Source of the DNA: Acetobacteraceae bacterium
GTDB taxonomy: Bacteria; Pseudomonadota; Alphaproteobacteria; Acetobacterales; Acetobacteraceae
Reading direction: 5' to 3'
Assembly (NCBI GenBank): GCA_030041375.1
Contig: JASHOA010000083.1
Location: 1-55,338, forward strand
DNA length: 55,338 nt
Shown here: piece after piece, positions 8,494 to 15,441 of the stretch
How the letters are laid out: each line of letters starts with the position of its first letter
Numbering within the stretch: position 1 is the first letter of the stretch
The notes under the pieces: model-generated
Database searches by the model: none
Told to the model about the DNA's origin: nothing
The model's input: the letters and a program-made list of their open reading frames with translations, nothing else
Translations under genes and position numbers: made by a program

Positions 8494-9516
8494 CTAATGG
8501 TACAGCTCCTGGAAGTGGCGGGGAAAATCGCGGCTTGCCTTGACGTATGCGGTGAGATCGGCCGGCAGCAGCGGGTGCGTTTCGGCAAGCGGCTTCTGGC
8601 CTGCGGGAGGCGGCACGTCGGCGCGCATCGAGTACATGCCGTAGAGTTCGGTATTGAGCAGCCGCTGGCCCTCCTCGGAGAGGATGAAGTCGATGAAGAG
8701 CTTTGCGGCATTGGGATGGGGCGCCGTGGAGAGCATGCCGACGGGGGCCAGCGTCAGCGGCATCCCTTCCTTCGGATAGATCGCCATCAGGCCGGCCTCT
8801 TTGTCTTCCGGAGTATAGGCGCGCCAGTGGTCGAGGGCGGCGCCGAGCAGCACTTCGCCGCGCAGGATGGCATCGGTCATCTGCGCTCCGGTCGCCATCA
8901 CCACGGGCTTCTGGGCCGCGAACTTTGGTTCGAAATCGGGACCGAGCGCCTGGCCGAGAAGGAAGCTCCAGTTGAACTGGGTGCCGGCGGCGGCGTTCTG
9001 GATTGCCATCTTGCGGCCGGCGAAGCGCGGGTGGAGCAGGTCGAGCCAGGATGTCGGTGCGTCGGCGGGGGACAGAATGTGGCGGTCATAGACCGGGATG
9101 ACGCCGATTGCCTGCGCGGCGGCCCAGTAGCCATCCATCTTGGCGCCGGCAGGAAATGTGGCGTATTCGGGCGAATCGTAGCGCATGATCCTGCCCTGGT
9201 GCGTCATGTCGATCCACGCCGCGGTATTGGCGGCGAGCATGACGTCGAATGTCAGTCGTTTGGCGTCGATTTCAGCGTTGACGCGGGCGAGCACCTGTCC
9301 CGTCGGGCCGGAATAGAATCCGCTGGCGATATCGAGGAACGGGTATTTTACCTTGAAGGCGGCCATGAATTTTACGAAGTTCTGCCCGGGAGCGGAGTCG
9401 GCGACTGCGAGAGCGCCCTCGCGGCGCGCTGCCGCGATGATTGCGGGATCGGCGGCGCGGGCGGATGGCGTGGCGAGAGCGAGAGTACCGATGAGGACAG
9501 CGCGGCGGCGGATCAT
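8494..9516 (-). CDS. ABC transporter substrate-binding protein, Fbp-type
   Basis: This 340-residue exported protein starts with MIRRRAVLIG and a hydrophobic core ending in a SARAAD cleavage-like site; the twin arginines allow Tat or Sec export. The mature part fits the type 2 periplasmic-binding fold of FbpA/PotD relatives (EGALAVADSAP near the start, FDVMLAANTAAW, AAQAIGVIPVYD, and a C-terminal ILSEEGQRLLN helix). The start at 9516 overlaps the stop of the GntR gene by four bases (9513-9516). It should deliver the substrate to the permease encoded next. The tyrosine pair of iron-binding FbpA is not obvious, so the ligand may be organic. Confidence 0.88.
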   Translation of the reverse strand: MIRRRAVLIGTLALATPSARAADPAIIAAARREGALAVADSAPGQNFVKFMAAFKVKYPFLDIASGFYSGPTGQVLARVNAEIDAKRLTFDVMLAANTAAWIDMTHQGRIMRYDSPEYATFPAGAKMDGYWAAAQAIGVIPVYDRHILSPADAPTSWLDLLHPRFAGRKMAIQNAAAGTQFNWSFLLGQALGPDFEPKFAAQKPVVMATGAQMTDAILRGEVLLGAALDHWRAYTPEDKEAGLMAIYPKEGMPLTLAPVGMLSTAPHPNAAKLFIDFILSEEGQRLLNTELYGMYSMRADVPPPAGQKPLAETHPLLPADLTAYVKASRDFPRHFQELYH

Positions 9517-10289
9517 GCTACGACCTCCGTTCGGGTTGCGGGTCGAGGGACCAAGTCGGGCGCGCGAGAATCGTTGCTGCGGAACTCGATGATCTGGCGG
9601 TAACGGTCCGGCCGGCAGAACACCTGCGCGTGCAACAGGGCCGTACCTTCGCGCGCGAGGAAAGTACGTTCCAGGGCGAGGAGCGGTGTGTGAACGGCGA
9701 TGCGGAGAATGGCAGCGGTATCTTCGGGAGCGGCAATCGCCTCTGCCACCTGGATTGCCTTGTGGACGGCTCGCGCATTGGCTTTGGCAACCAGGCCGAC
9801 GAAGGGCTCGTTCTGCAAATGCTGCTGCCAGTCCGACGGCAGATTTCTCGCCAGCCCATCGGGAATATGGATGATGGAGTAGCTGTAGGGTTCGTCTTCG
9901 GCCTCGCGAAGGACGCGAATCCTGAGCGCCCGCGCACGATCGTCGAGTTCGAGGGCTGAGGCGATGTTCGGTGCGCAGCGGATCGTTGCGACATCGAGGA
10001 CGATCGGCGGGGTCGGGAAGCCGCTCGACACCAGGTCGTCGAGCGATGTCACCATCCAGGTGCCGGCGGCGTGCGGACGGGCGATGACGAAGGTGCCGCG
10101 GCGGCGGTAGCGCTTGATGATGCCGTCGGCGACGAGAACATCGAGCGCGGCGCGGACGGTGAAGCGGCTGACGCCGAAGTGCACCATCAGCTCTTCGTCC
10201 GTCGGAATCTGCTCGCCGAGTGGCCACTCGCCCTTGGCGATGCGGTTGCGGAGCGATTGCAAGATGCGAAGATAGGCGGGCAGAGGCAT
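9513..10289 (-). CDS. GntR/HutC-family transcriptional regulator
   Basis: This 258-residue regulator has an N-terminal winged helix (about 1-70) with the signature IPTDEELMVHFGVSRFTVRAA and the wing GIIKRYRRRGTFV, then a UTRA ligand-binding domain typical of HutC members. It should sense a metabolite, probably the substrate of the ABC-AtuA operon it heads, and repress the operon. The ATG at 10289 fits the family start; the frame continues upstream without a plausible start. The nearest strong GGAGG (10311-10315) is about 20 bases upstream and instead precedes a tiny ATG-ACC-GAT-TAA frame (10306-10295). The gene overlaps the binding-protein gene by four bases. Confidence 0.9.
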   Translation of the reverse strand: MPLPAYLRILQSLRNRIAKGEWPLGEQIPTDEELMVHFGVSRFTVRAALDVLVADGIIKRYRRRGTFVIARPHAAGTWMVTSLDDLVSSGFPTPPIVLDVATIRCAPNIASALELDDRARALRIRVLREAEDEPYSYSIIHIPDGLARNLPSDWQQHLQNEPFVGLVAKANARAVHKAIQVAEAIAAPEDTAAILRIAVHTPLLALERTFLAREGTALLHAQVFCRPDRYRQIIEFRSNDSRAPDLVPRPATRTEVVA

Positions 10290-10332
10290 CGCGCTTAATC
10301 GGTCATTTTCCTCCGGATCTGCATCCTTCCAT

Positions 10333-10346
10333 TTTGTCCGGACAAA
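10333..10346. promoter_or_regulatory. 14-bp perfect palindrome, candidate GntR operator
   Basis: TTTGTCCGGACAAA is a perfect palindrome 44-57 bases upstream of the GntR start. It fits the loose GT-N(x)-AC rule for GntR/HutC operators, here GT-CCGG-AC. The position suits autoregulation of the whole operon. This is inferred from symmetry and position only. Confidence 0.6.
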
Positions 10347-10711
10347 TGCAAGCGGCGGAAAGTGAGATGGACCCCGCCGGGTGGACCACCCTGGCCGGGT
10401 TGTTAAGTGGATTCGCGGGTGCTCCGATCTCCTGATCCGAAATTCGCTCAAGCAGCCTGTAGCTGCCGTGGTGGTGGCTATGGACATGGGACAACGCGCG
10501 GGCGTTGTCCAAGCGAAGCGTCATGTCCACAGGCGTAGTGTCGAGATCGCGGCGATGATGCGTCGGGCGTCGAGCGCAAAAGACGACGGAAACGGCCGGT
10601 CAGGCGTGAGTGATCCTCGTTTGTCCGGGATGTCGGTAAAACTGGTCGCGGGGTCCGATCCAGCCTTTTCCGACTACCCTCTGCCGGTCCTCCGGCGCGC
10701 CATAGCAGGAC

Positions 10712-10817
10712 TAAGACCCGTGTCGGGCTGACTGTGCAGCCCGACACGGGTCTCGTGCTTTATTCGAGCCCGCGATTCGCGCCCTCCGACGATTCCGCCT
10801 CGGGCGATCGCGGGTTA
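10712..10817 (+). repeat. Two-hairpin intergenic repeat, copy A
   Basis: Hairpin 1 has perfect 17-base arms, AGACCCGTGTCGGGCTG (10714-10730) and its complement (10737-10753), with a 6-base loop. Hairpin 2 pairs AGCCCGCGAT (10767-10776) with ATCGCGGGTT (10807-10816), with an inner CGCCC/GGGCG step. A TA dinucleotide bounds both ends, as in IS630/mariner-type insertions. Nearly identical to copy B in opposite orientation; copy C is diverged. Confidence 0.85.
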
Positions 10818-10854
10818 GGTGTGAGGTTTCAACAGGTTGTCCATCTGGTCCTGT

Positions 10855-10959
10855 CCGGGAGAAGCTGAGGGTGTCGAAGCCATAGCTTTCCAGGTTCGCC
10901 TCACCGCCATCGCCTACAATCTGAAACGCACCCTGAACATTCTCCCTCAGCCGACATGA
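10855..10959 (+). pseudogene. C-terminal remnant of a DDE transposase
   Basis: A frame ending in TGA at 10957-10959 encodes AFQVRLTAIAYNLKRTLNIL near its end. This is the hallmark C-terminal helix of IS1182/IS4-like transposases, whose members typically end in AYNLKR-x-INILG. Nothing upstream in the frame resembles the catalytic core, so only about 30 residues remain. It shows that an insertion sequence once occupied this gap. Confidence 0.6.
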
Positions 10960-11074
10960 CCAACTGCAATGCGCCGAGCCTCCTGCTCGCGCCCGCCGCC
11001 CGACCTCGATCAACCCTCCCGCGTCGATCAAATCAGAACATCCCCGCCCAAACCCCGACCCGCGCACAGGTCTC

Positions 11075-11623
11075 CTAAATCGGCTTTCCGGCACTTTTGC
11101 GCCAGGCGTCCCCCATGAGCGCATTGCTGGGCAATGACTGGTCCGCAACCTTGCGGGCGGCTTCCGCGCCGGCCACAGGCAGGCCGCGTGGCTCCAGCAT
11201 CCCGATCTGCACCAGAACCGAGGCCTGATCCCAGTAGATATGTTCGTGGACGAGCTTGTCTCCCTCGAACTGCACGATGGCGACACCGGGAACGCTGACC
11301 TGCCGCCCTGTAGGCGGAATGCCTGGCAGCATCCAGTCGATCTCCGTCGTATGGGTGAACTCCATGACGAATTCATCGACGAGACGGTTGGCGCCGATCG
11401 TCCGGCTGATGGGTGTCAGCCGGAAATCGGGCGGGTTCGCACCGATGAAATGGTATTTGTAGAAGCGCTTGACCTCGTCATGGCCAACTCCGCCGGTCAT
11501 GGTCGGGACGTGATTGACATAGGGTTCGCCGACCATGGTGGCCATGGTGGCAGCGACGTCGCGTGTTTCGAACTCGCAACGGCAATGCGCCTCCCAGAGC
11601 GCTTCCAGATCGTAATGTGCCAC
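11075..11623 (-). CDS. SnoaL-like / NTF2-fold protein
   Basis: The 182 residues fit the SnoaL/nuclear-transport-factor-2-like fold: an N-terminal helix with CRCEFETRDVAATMATM, then YVNHVPTMTGG, VKRFYKYHF, a VDEFVMEFTHT strand, PGVAIVQFEGDKLVHEHIYWDQASVLVQIG, and a short tail. These folds serve as small hydrolases, isomerases or binding domains, often beside dienelactone-hydrolase-type genes. The start is a GTG at 11623 behind an AGGAGGAAGGAAA ribosome-binding site. It is transcribed alone, divergent from the hydrolase-TPR gene. It lies on the inner side of repeat copy A. The substrate is unknown. Confidence 0.75.
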   Translation of the reverse strand: MAHYDLEALWEAHCRCEFETRDVAATMATMVGEPYVNHVPTMTGGVGHDEVKRFYKYHFIGANPPDFRLTPISRTIGANRLVDEFVMEFTHTTEIDWMLPGIPPTGRQVSVPGVAIVQFEGDKLVHEHIYWDQASVLVQIGMLEPRGLPVAGAEAARKVADQSLPSNALMGDAWRKSAGKPI

Positions 11624-11964
11624 TTTCCTTCCTCCTCGGTTGTCGCGCGATCATCATCGGCTGATCCAGCAACGCGTTCTGATATCGCATTATAGGCGAA
11701 TCTGCGCGAGCTGTCGGTGACAGGTACGATCGTTTCCGGTCGTGGAAAAGGCTCGCCCTGCCCGCTGCCACCAACCCAGCCGTGGAACATCAGTTACCGG
11801 CGCGCGCGATCAAGCCTGTGAACAGGGGCCTGGAATGCTTTCGTACCGCTGCGACGCGCTGCCGAGCCCCCGAGGTGCGGTTACCGGCAGTCCCACAGGG
11901 GGCTTGTGTCGACCCGGTCAGACGTGCTGGTTTGCGACTCACATGATTGCCGCGGAAAGGACCC
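11624..11964. other. Divergent intergenic region, no gene seen
   Basis: This 341-base region separates the divergent SnoaL-like and hydrolase-TPR genes and must contain both promoters. I see no repeat, clear promoter consensus or RNA structure in it beyond the ribosome-binding sites of the two flanking genes. Confidence 0.5.
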
Positions 11965-13020
11965 GTGCTCTCTCAGCCGCCACGAATCACGTTGTTCGAG
12001 TCTGCCAATCTGAAGGTGACGTACATCCCCTCCGGCGCCGTCGATCGGCTGGTCGTCACGTTCGCAAGTTGGGACGAAACACCGGAAAAGGAACGTCCCG
12101 GATTCGCACAGGACTTCCTGATACGCCGCGGCATCAGTGCGGTGCACATTACCTGCAGTGACAACAATTGGTACCAGTATCCGGAAATGGACGCAGCGAT
12201 GGCGGCTGCCGCGCATGCCCGAATGAGCTTCGAACGCTGCTACACCTACGGACTGTCGATGGGCGGCTATGCAGCGATCCGCTTCTCCGGCGATGTCACC
12301 GCCGAAACGGCGATCACGATCGCCCCGCAGTTCGCGATCGATCCAAGGCAGCCGCCGTTCGACACGCGCTGGTCGAAGGACGCGGCTCGCGTCCGCTTCA
12401 TCCACGGCGAACCCTGGACCAACGTCCGGGCGAAAGTGGTGGCGATCTACGACAATCGCAGCATCGATCTCAGACATATCGTTCTCTATCGCCGTTTCGT
12501 CCGTCTGTTCGAAATCGGATTGCCATATGCCGGGCACAATCCGGCACAATTCCTGCTGAATATGGGGCTTTTCCAGGACCTGATCGCCGGATTGCTCGGC
12601 GCGCATTTCGATGCCATGAAATTCCGTCGCGTCTTTCGGGAAAAGCGAAAGACCACGCCCGAGTATTTCTTCAATCTGGCAAAGGCCTCGCGACACCCGC
12701 CGCGCGCCCTCGCCCTGCTCGACCATGCGCTCAGGCTGGCCCCGGAACGACTGCACATGCTGGGTGCACGCGCCAATATCCTGCTCGCCCTCGGCCGGCC
12801 TGACGAAGCCGAATCCACGCTGCGCAGGGCACTCGTCATCGGACCAAGAGAGGGCTGGCTGCATCACGCGCTGGCCATCGCGCTGCGCAGGCAGGGGCGG
12901 CTCGACACGGCCGTGCGGGAAGCCGAACTGGCAGTTCACCTCGCGCCCGGTGAACCGGAACACAGGGACCTGCTGGCCCGCCTGTCCGCGCCCCAGAATG
13001 TCGGAATGACCCCGGCCTGA
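11965..13020 (+). CDS. Alpha/beta hydrolase-like protein with C-terminal TPRs
   Basis: This is a two-part protein of about 351 residues. The N-terminal 200 residues look like an alpha/beta hydrolase: an early strand, then YTYGLSMGGYAA, whose GLSMG is a nucleophile elbow with Ser as the candidate catalytic residue, and later strands with AKVVAIYD and a GLPYAGHNP segment offering a candidate Asp and His. The last 120 residues form TPR-like helical pairs (ALALLDHALRLAPERL, DEAESTLRRALVIGP, DTAVREAELAVHLAPGEP). The GTG at 11965 is preceded by AAAGGA; a TTG at 11947 is an alternative. It lies just upstream of the FlaG-like gene beside glycan genes, so a role on flagellar or surface glycans is possible but unproven. 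Confidence 0.7.
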   Translation: MLSQPPRITLFESANLKVTYIPSGAVDRLVVTFASWDETPEKERPGFAQDFLIRRGISAVHITCSDNNWYQYPEMDAAMAAAAHARMSFERCYTYGLSMGGYAAIRFSGDVTAETAITIAPQFAIDPRQPPFDTRWSKDAARVRFIHGEPWTNVRAKVVAIYDNRSIDLRHIVLYRRFVRLFEIGLPYAGHNPAQFLLNMGLFQDLIAGLLGAHFDAMKFRRVFREKRKTTPEYFFNLAKASRHPPRALALLDHALRLAPERLHMLGARANILLALGRPDEAESTLRRALVIGPREGWLHHALAIALRRQGRLDTAVREAELAVHLAPGEPEHRDLLARLSAPQNVGMTPA

Positions 13021-13032
13021 AGGAACGTTCCG

Positions 13033-13048
13033 TTAACCCGCCATTAAC
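13033..13048 (+). promoter_or_regulatory. CtrA-binding box
   Basis: TTAA-CCCGCCA-TTAAC matches the full CtrA consensus TTAA-N7-TTAAC of alphaproteobacteria. It lies 38-53 bases upstream of the FlaG-like start. CtrA commonly controls flagellar genes in this class, which supports a flagellar role for the gene downstream. A GGAACGTTCC palindrome sits immediately upstream at 13022-13031. Confidence 0.65.
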
Positions 13049-13085
13049 GTTGTCCTGATAGGAATGCGGAAACGCTGCCGCCAGG

Positions 13086-13502
13086 ATGGCCCACGGCCCT
13101 AACGACCCGCCCGCCGGCGGTCAATATTCCCGGGGATCGGCGATGCCAGGCGATTTGACGATCCAGCCATCTTCACCGCTGCCATCCGCGCAACCAGCAC
13201 CGCAGAACACGAAGCCGCCCACCGTGGCAGCACCTCCGGTGGGCCCCGCGCTGGCTGCGGTCGTCCCGCAGATCCCCTCGATTGCCCTCGATCCCGAAAA
13301 GGGCGTCGTCGTGATCGACTTCCGCAACGACGCCGGGACCATCGTCAACTCGATCCCGAGCGCCCGGCAACTCGCCGCTTACACTGCCAACCAGCCACCG
13401 ATGCCCGTTACGCCTGCCCCTGCGGGCGCCGAGACAACAACCTCCCGGCAGGACTCGCCGCAATCCGCCCCGCGTTCCTCTCAGCCCCCGCCACGCCGTT
13501 GA
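13086..13502 (+). CDS. FlaG-like flagellar protein
   Basis: This is a 138-residue protein with Pro/Ala/Ser-rich low-complexity ends. Its core, IALDPEKGVVVIDFRNDAG followed by TIVNSIPSARQL, resembles the FlaG fold, in which a strand-turn-strand of the form D-x-G-VVV-D is followed by a conserved I-P motif. FlaG proteins affect filament length or are flagellar accessories. The CtrA box upstream and the flagellar genes nearby support this. The start could be ATG 13086 or the in-frame ATG 13143, which has a better GGGGA site and would give 119 residues. There is no signal peptide. Confidence 0.6.
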   Translation: MAHGPNDPPAGGQYSRGSAMPGDLTIQPSSPLPSAQPAPQNTKPPTVAAPPVGPALAAVVPQIPSIALDPEKGVVVIDFRNDAGTIVNSIPSARQLAAYTANQPPMPVTPAPAGAETTTSRQDSPQSAPRSSQPPPRR

Positions 13503-13522
13503 GGGCAGCCTGATATTCACGC

Positions 13523-13815
13523 TCAGCGTATGATGAGCCCCTGTCCGGTCGGCAAGGTCAGGATCATCGCGTGTCGCACTTCTGCGAACGCATCGAAGGC
13601 GACCTTCCTGGCTCGGTGAGTGGCCCAGGCACCATCATCCGGCAGAACAACCGCGCCCGCTGCAAGCCGCTGCCAGTAAAACTCCATGGCCGCGATCTCG
13701 GGCGGAACGATGTTCATGTCGATCGAGCAGCCGACCATCTGCCGGTCGGCCGGAAATGCAGCAGACGAACCCCCTCGGCGGCAGACACGGATCGAGGCGA
13801 AGCGGCTCTCCCGAA
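13523..13815 (-). pseudogene. Broken TylF/MycF-like O-methyltransferase remnant
   Basis: The minus-strand frame ending at 13523 encodes a methyltransferase-like tail: a candidate metal-site Asp in CSIDMN, then EFYWQRLAAGAVVLPDDGAW, ARKVAFDAFA and a closing LPTGQGLIIR. This order is typical of the C-terminal half of TylF/macrocin O-methyltransferases. Upstream, the matching frame (giving GVRLLHF) is offset by one base near 13766, and the SAM-binding N-terminal half is missing because the epimerase gene begins at once. So this is a truncated, frameshifted remnant at the end of the glycan block. Confidence 0.55.
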
Positions 13816-13816
13816 C

Positions 13817-14818
13817 TCACATCAACCTTTCCGTCCAGGTGCGGGGTGTCCGCCCATTCCTGATTTCGAGCTCGAGATGATAGCGGAACCGCCGTGGCCC
13901 GACTTCCTGGATATGCGCGACGACGTCACGCAAGCCATCGTCCAGCCTGCGCGTGGTGCGATAACCGAGCAGGTCGCGTGCCTTCGCGCTGCTGCACCAG
14001 GCGTGCTTCACTTCGGCCGGGCGATCGCGCAGGTGAATCGCCTGCCCTTGGAATCCCGTGATATCCTTTAACTTGCGAAACAGCGAATTGACGGAGACGA
14101 ACTCTTCGTCCGGACCGATATTCACCACCTGCCCGATTCCGCGATCGGTAAGGCCCAGCGCCAGGAGCGAGGAAAGGCAGTCATCCACGTGACTGAAGCA
14201 GCGCTGCTGCTCGCCATCACCGTAGATGAAAGGCTGGCGACCTTGCAGCATCAGGTTGGCCATGATGCTCGCCACATTCCGGTATGGATCATCGAACTTC
14301 TGTCGCCGCCCGATGATATTGTGAGGGACCGCAATCGCGTACTCGAACCCGTGCACGCGAGCAAGCTCGACCAGGGCCTGTTCCGCCGCCATCTTGGCGA
14401 TCCCATAGGGATCCTGCGGGTGCGGGCAGAAACTCTCCTGGAACGGCACCTTGTTGGTGCCGTAGCGCGCCATCGAGCTGCAAAAGACAATGCGCCGCGC
14501 CTGGTTCGAGATGGCCGCGGAAAAGACGGCAACCGAACCCGTTACGATGTTGTCCATCACCATCGCCGGCGAGAAGACCGAAAGCCCCTCGTACGCCGTG
14601 GCGGCGCAGTGATAGACGAGCTCTGCGCCACGCATGAACTTTTCCATCGCGTTGAAGTCACGGCAATCCGACTGATGAAAAACGATGTCGGCGGGCACAT
14701 TCAGGAGCTCGCCGCCGATCAGGCTGTCGCAGCCGACGACCTCATGGCCCATCGCCAGCAGGCGCTCGGCAAGGTGGCTGCCGAGAAAACCGGCGACGCC
14801 CGTGATGAAGATTCGCAT
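13817..14818 (-). CDS. NAD-dependent nucleotide-sugar epimerase/dehydratase
   Basis: This 333-residue extended short-chain dehydrogenase probably changes the sugar of a nucleotide-sugar donor. The NAD site TGVAGFLG lies at 6-13. The catalytic pair is Y138 and K142 (YGIAK), with candidate Ser in the CSS at 113-115. The middle has HNIIGRRQKFDDPYRNV and YGDGEQQRCFSHVDD, as in GalE/RmlB/WbpP relatives. It starts 10 bases after the methyltransferase stop, so the GT2-methyltransferase-epimerase genes form one unit. The exact substrate is not readable. It likely supplies a sugar for surface polysaccharide or flagellin glycan. Confidence 0.85.
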   Translation of the reverse strand: MRIFITGVAGFLGSHLAERLLAMGHEVVGCDSLIGGELLNVPADIVFHQSDCRDFNAMEKFMRGAELVYHCAATAYEGLSVFSPAMVMDNIVTGSVAVFSAAISNQARRIVFCSSMARYGTNKVPFQESFCPHPQDPYGIAKMAAEQALVELARVHGFEYAIAVPHNIIGRRQKFDDPYRNVASIMANLMLQGRQPFIYGDGEQQRCFSHVDDCLSSLLALGLTDRGIGQVVNIGPDEEFVSVNSLFRKLKDITGFQGQAIHLRDRPAEVKHAWCSSAKARDLLGYRTTRRLDDGLRDVVAHIQEVGPRRFRYHLELEIRNGRTPRTWTERLM

Positions 14819-14828
14819 GCCTGCCGTC

Positions 14829-15434
14829 TCAACGTGTCAAAGTGGCGCGCAGGCACTGCCCACCCTTGTTGAATCGCTTTTCGACGGCAGTTGCGGCAAA
14901 ACCGAGCGACCGCCCGATAGCCCGAATCTTGTCCGCTGTATAGGCACTTCGGTGGAACTGGCCGGGGCCGTTCTGATTGCCAAAAAACATCGTCTGCAGG
15001 ATGCCCCAGCGCTGATCGAGCGCTCGGCCGCAGCCTGCGTAATCATCGGCGTGCCCGACGATATAGAAGCTTCGCCAGTCATCTTCCGCCTCGAGGAATC
15101 TTCGGCAGACCCATTCGAAGTCCGGCACTTCGATGACCAGTTCTCCACCTGCGCGGAGTACCCGTGCCATCTCCCGCCATACCAGCTTTTCCTCGGCGAA
15201 GCTGAAATGCTCGAACACATGCTCGGCCAGCACTGCCGTCACCGATCCATCGGCGAATGGCAGCGACGTGGCATCGATCTCCGTCACGACACCGGGCACG
15301 CGGCTCACGCGGTCGATGTTGACCCAGCCGGCCAGGACATTGGTGCCGCAACCGATATGCAGCCTGATGCCGGGCCCGGGCGATCCCAATGCGACAATAC
15401 CGGGGCAAGCACCGAACGCTCCGTCCATTACCAT
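14829..15434 (-). CDS. Class I SAM-dependent methyltransferase
   Basis: The 201 residues carry motif I LHIGCG (about 25-30), followed by NVLAGWVNIDR, then IDATSLPFADGSV and AEHVFEHF, characteristic of small sugar or aglycone methyltransferases. A long lid segment rich in Asp/Trp/Tyr follows. The gene begins 7 bases after the GT2 stop and ends 10 bases before the epimerase. By context it methylates a glycan intermediate. The methyl acceptor atom is unknown. Confidence 0.85.
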   Translation of the reverse strand: MVMDGAFGACPGIVALGSPGPGIRLHIGCGTNVLAGWVNIDRVSRVPGVVTEIDATSLPFADGSVTAVLAEHVFEHFSFAEEKLVWREMARVLRAGGELVIEVPDFEWVCRRFLEAEDDWRSFYIVGHADDYAGCGRALDQRWGILQTMFFGNQNGPGQFHRSAYTADKIRAIGRSLGFAATAVEKRFNKGGQCLRATLTR

Positions 15435-15441
15435 CCTCCCC

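Larger units (their letters stand above)
10290..11074. other. Long non-coding stretch with mobile-element debris
   Basis: This 785-base gap between the GntR operon and the SnoaL-like gene holds the operator palindrome (10333-10346), copy A of the two-hairpin repeat (10712-10817) and a transposase C-terminal remnant (10855-10959). The open frames in 10350-10700 look like chance frames and I recognise no family in them. The region reads as an insertion graveyard. Confidence 0.6.

Noticed and set aside
10303-10747. Possible small genes in the scar region upstream of the SnoaL-like gene
   Set aside because: No start sites, no family match, composition unlike the flanking genes; better explained as mobile-element debris.
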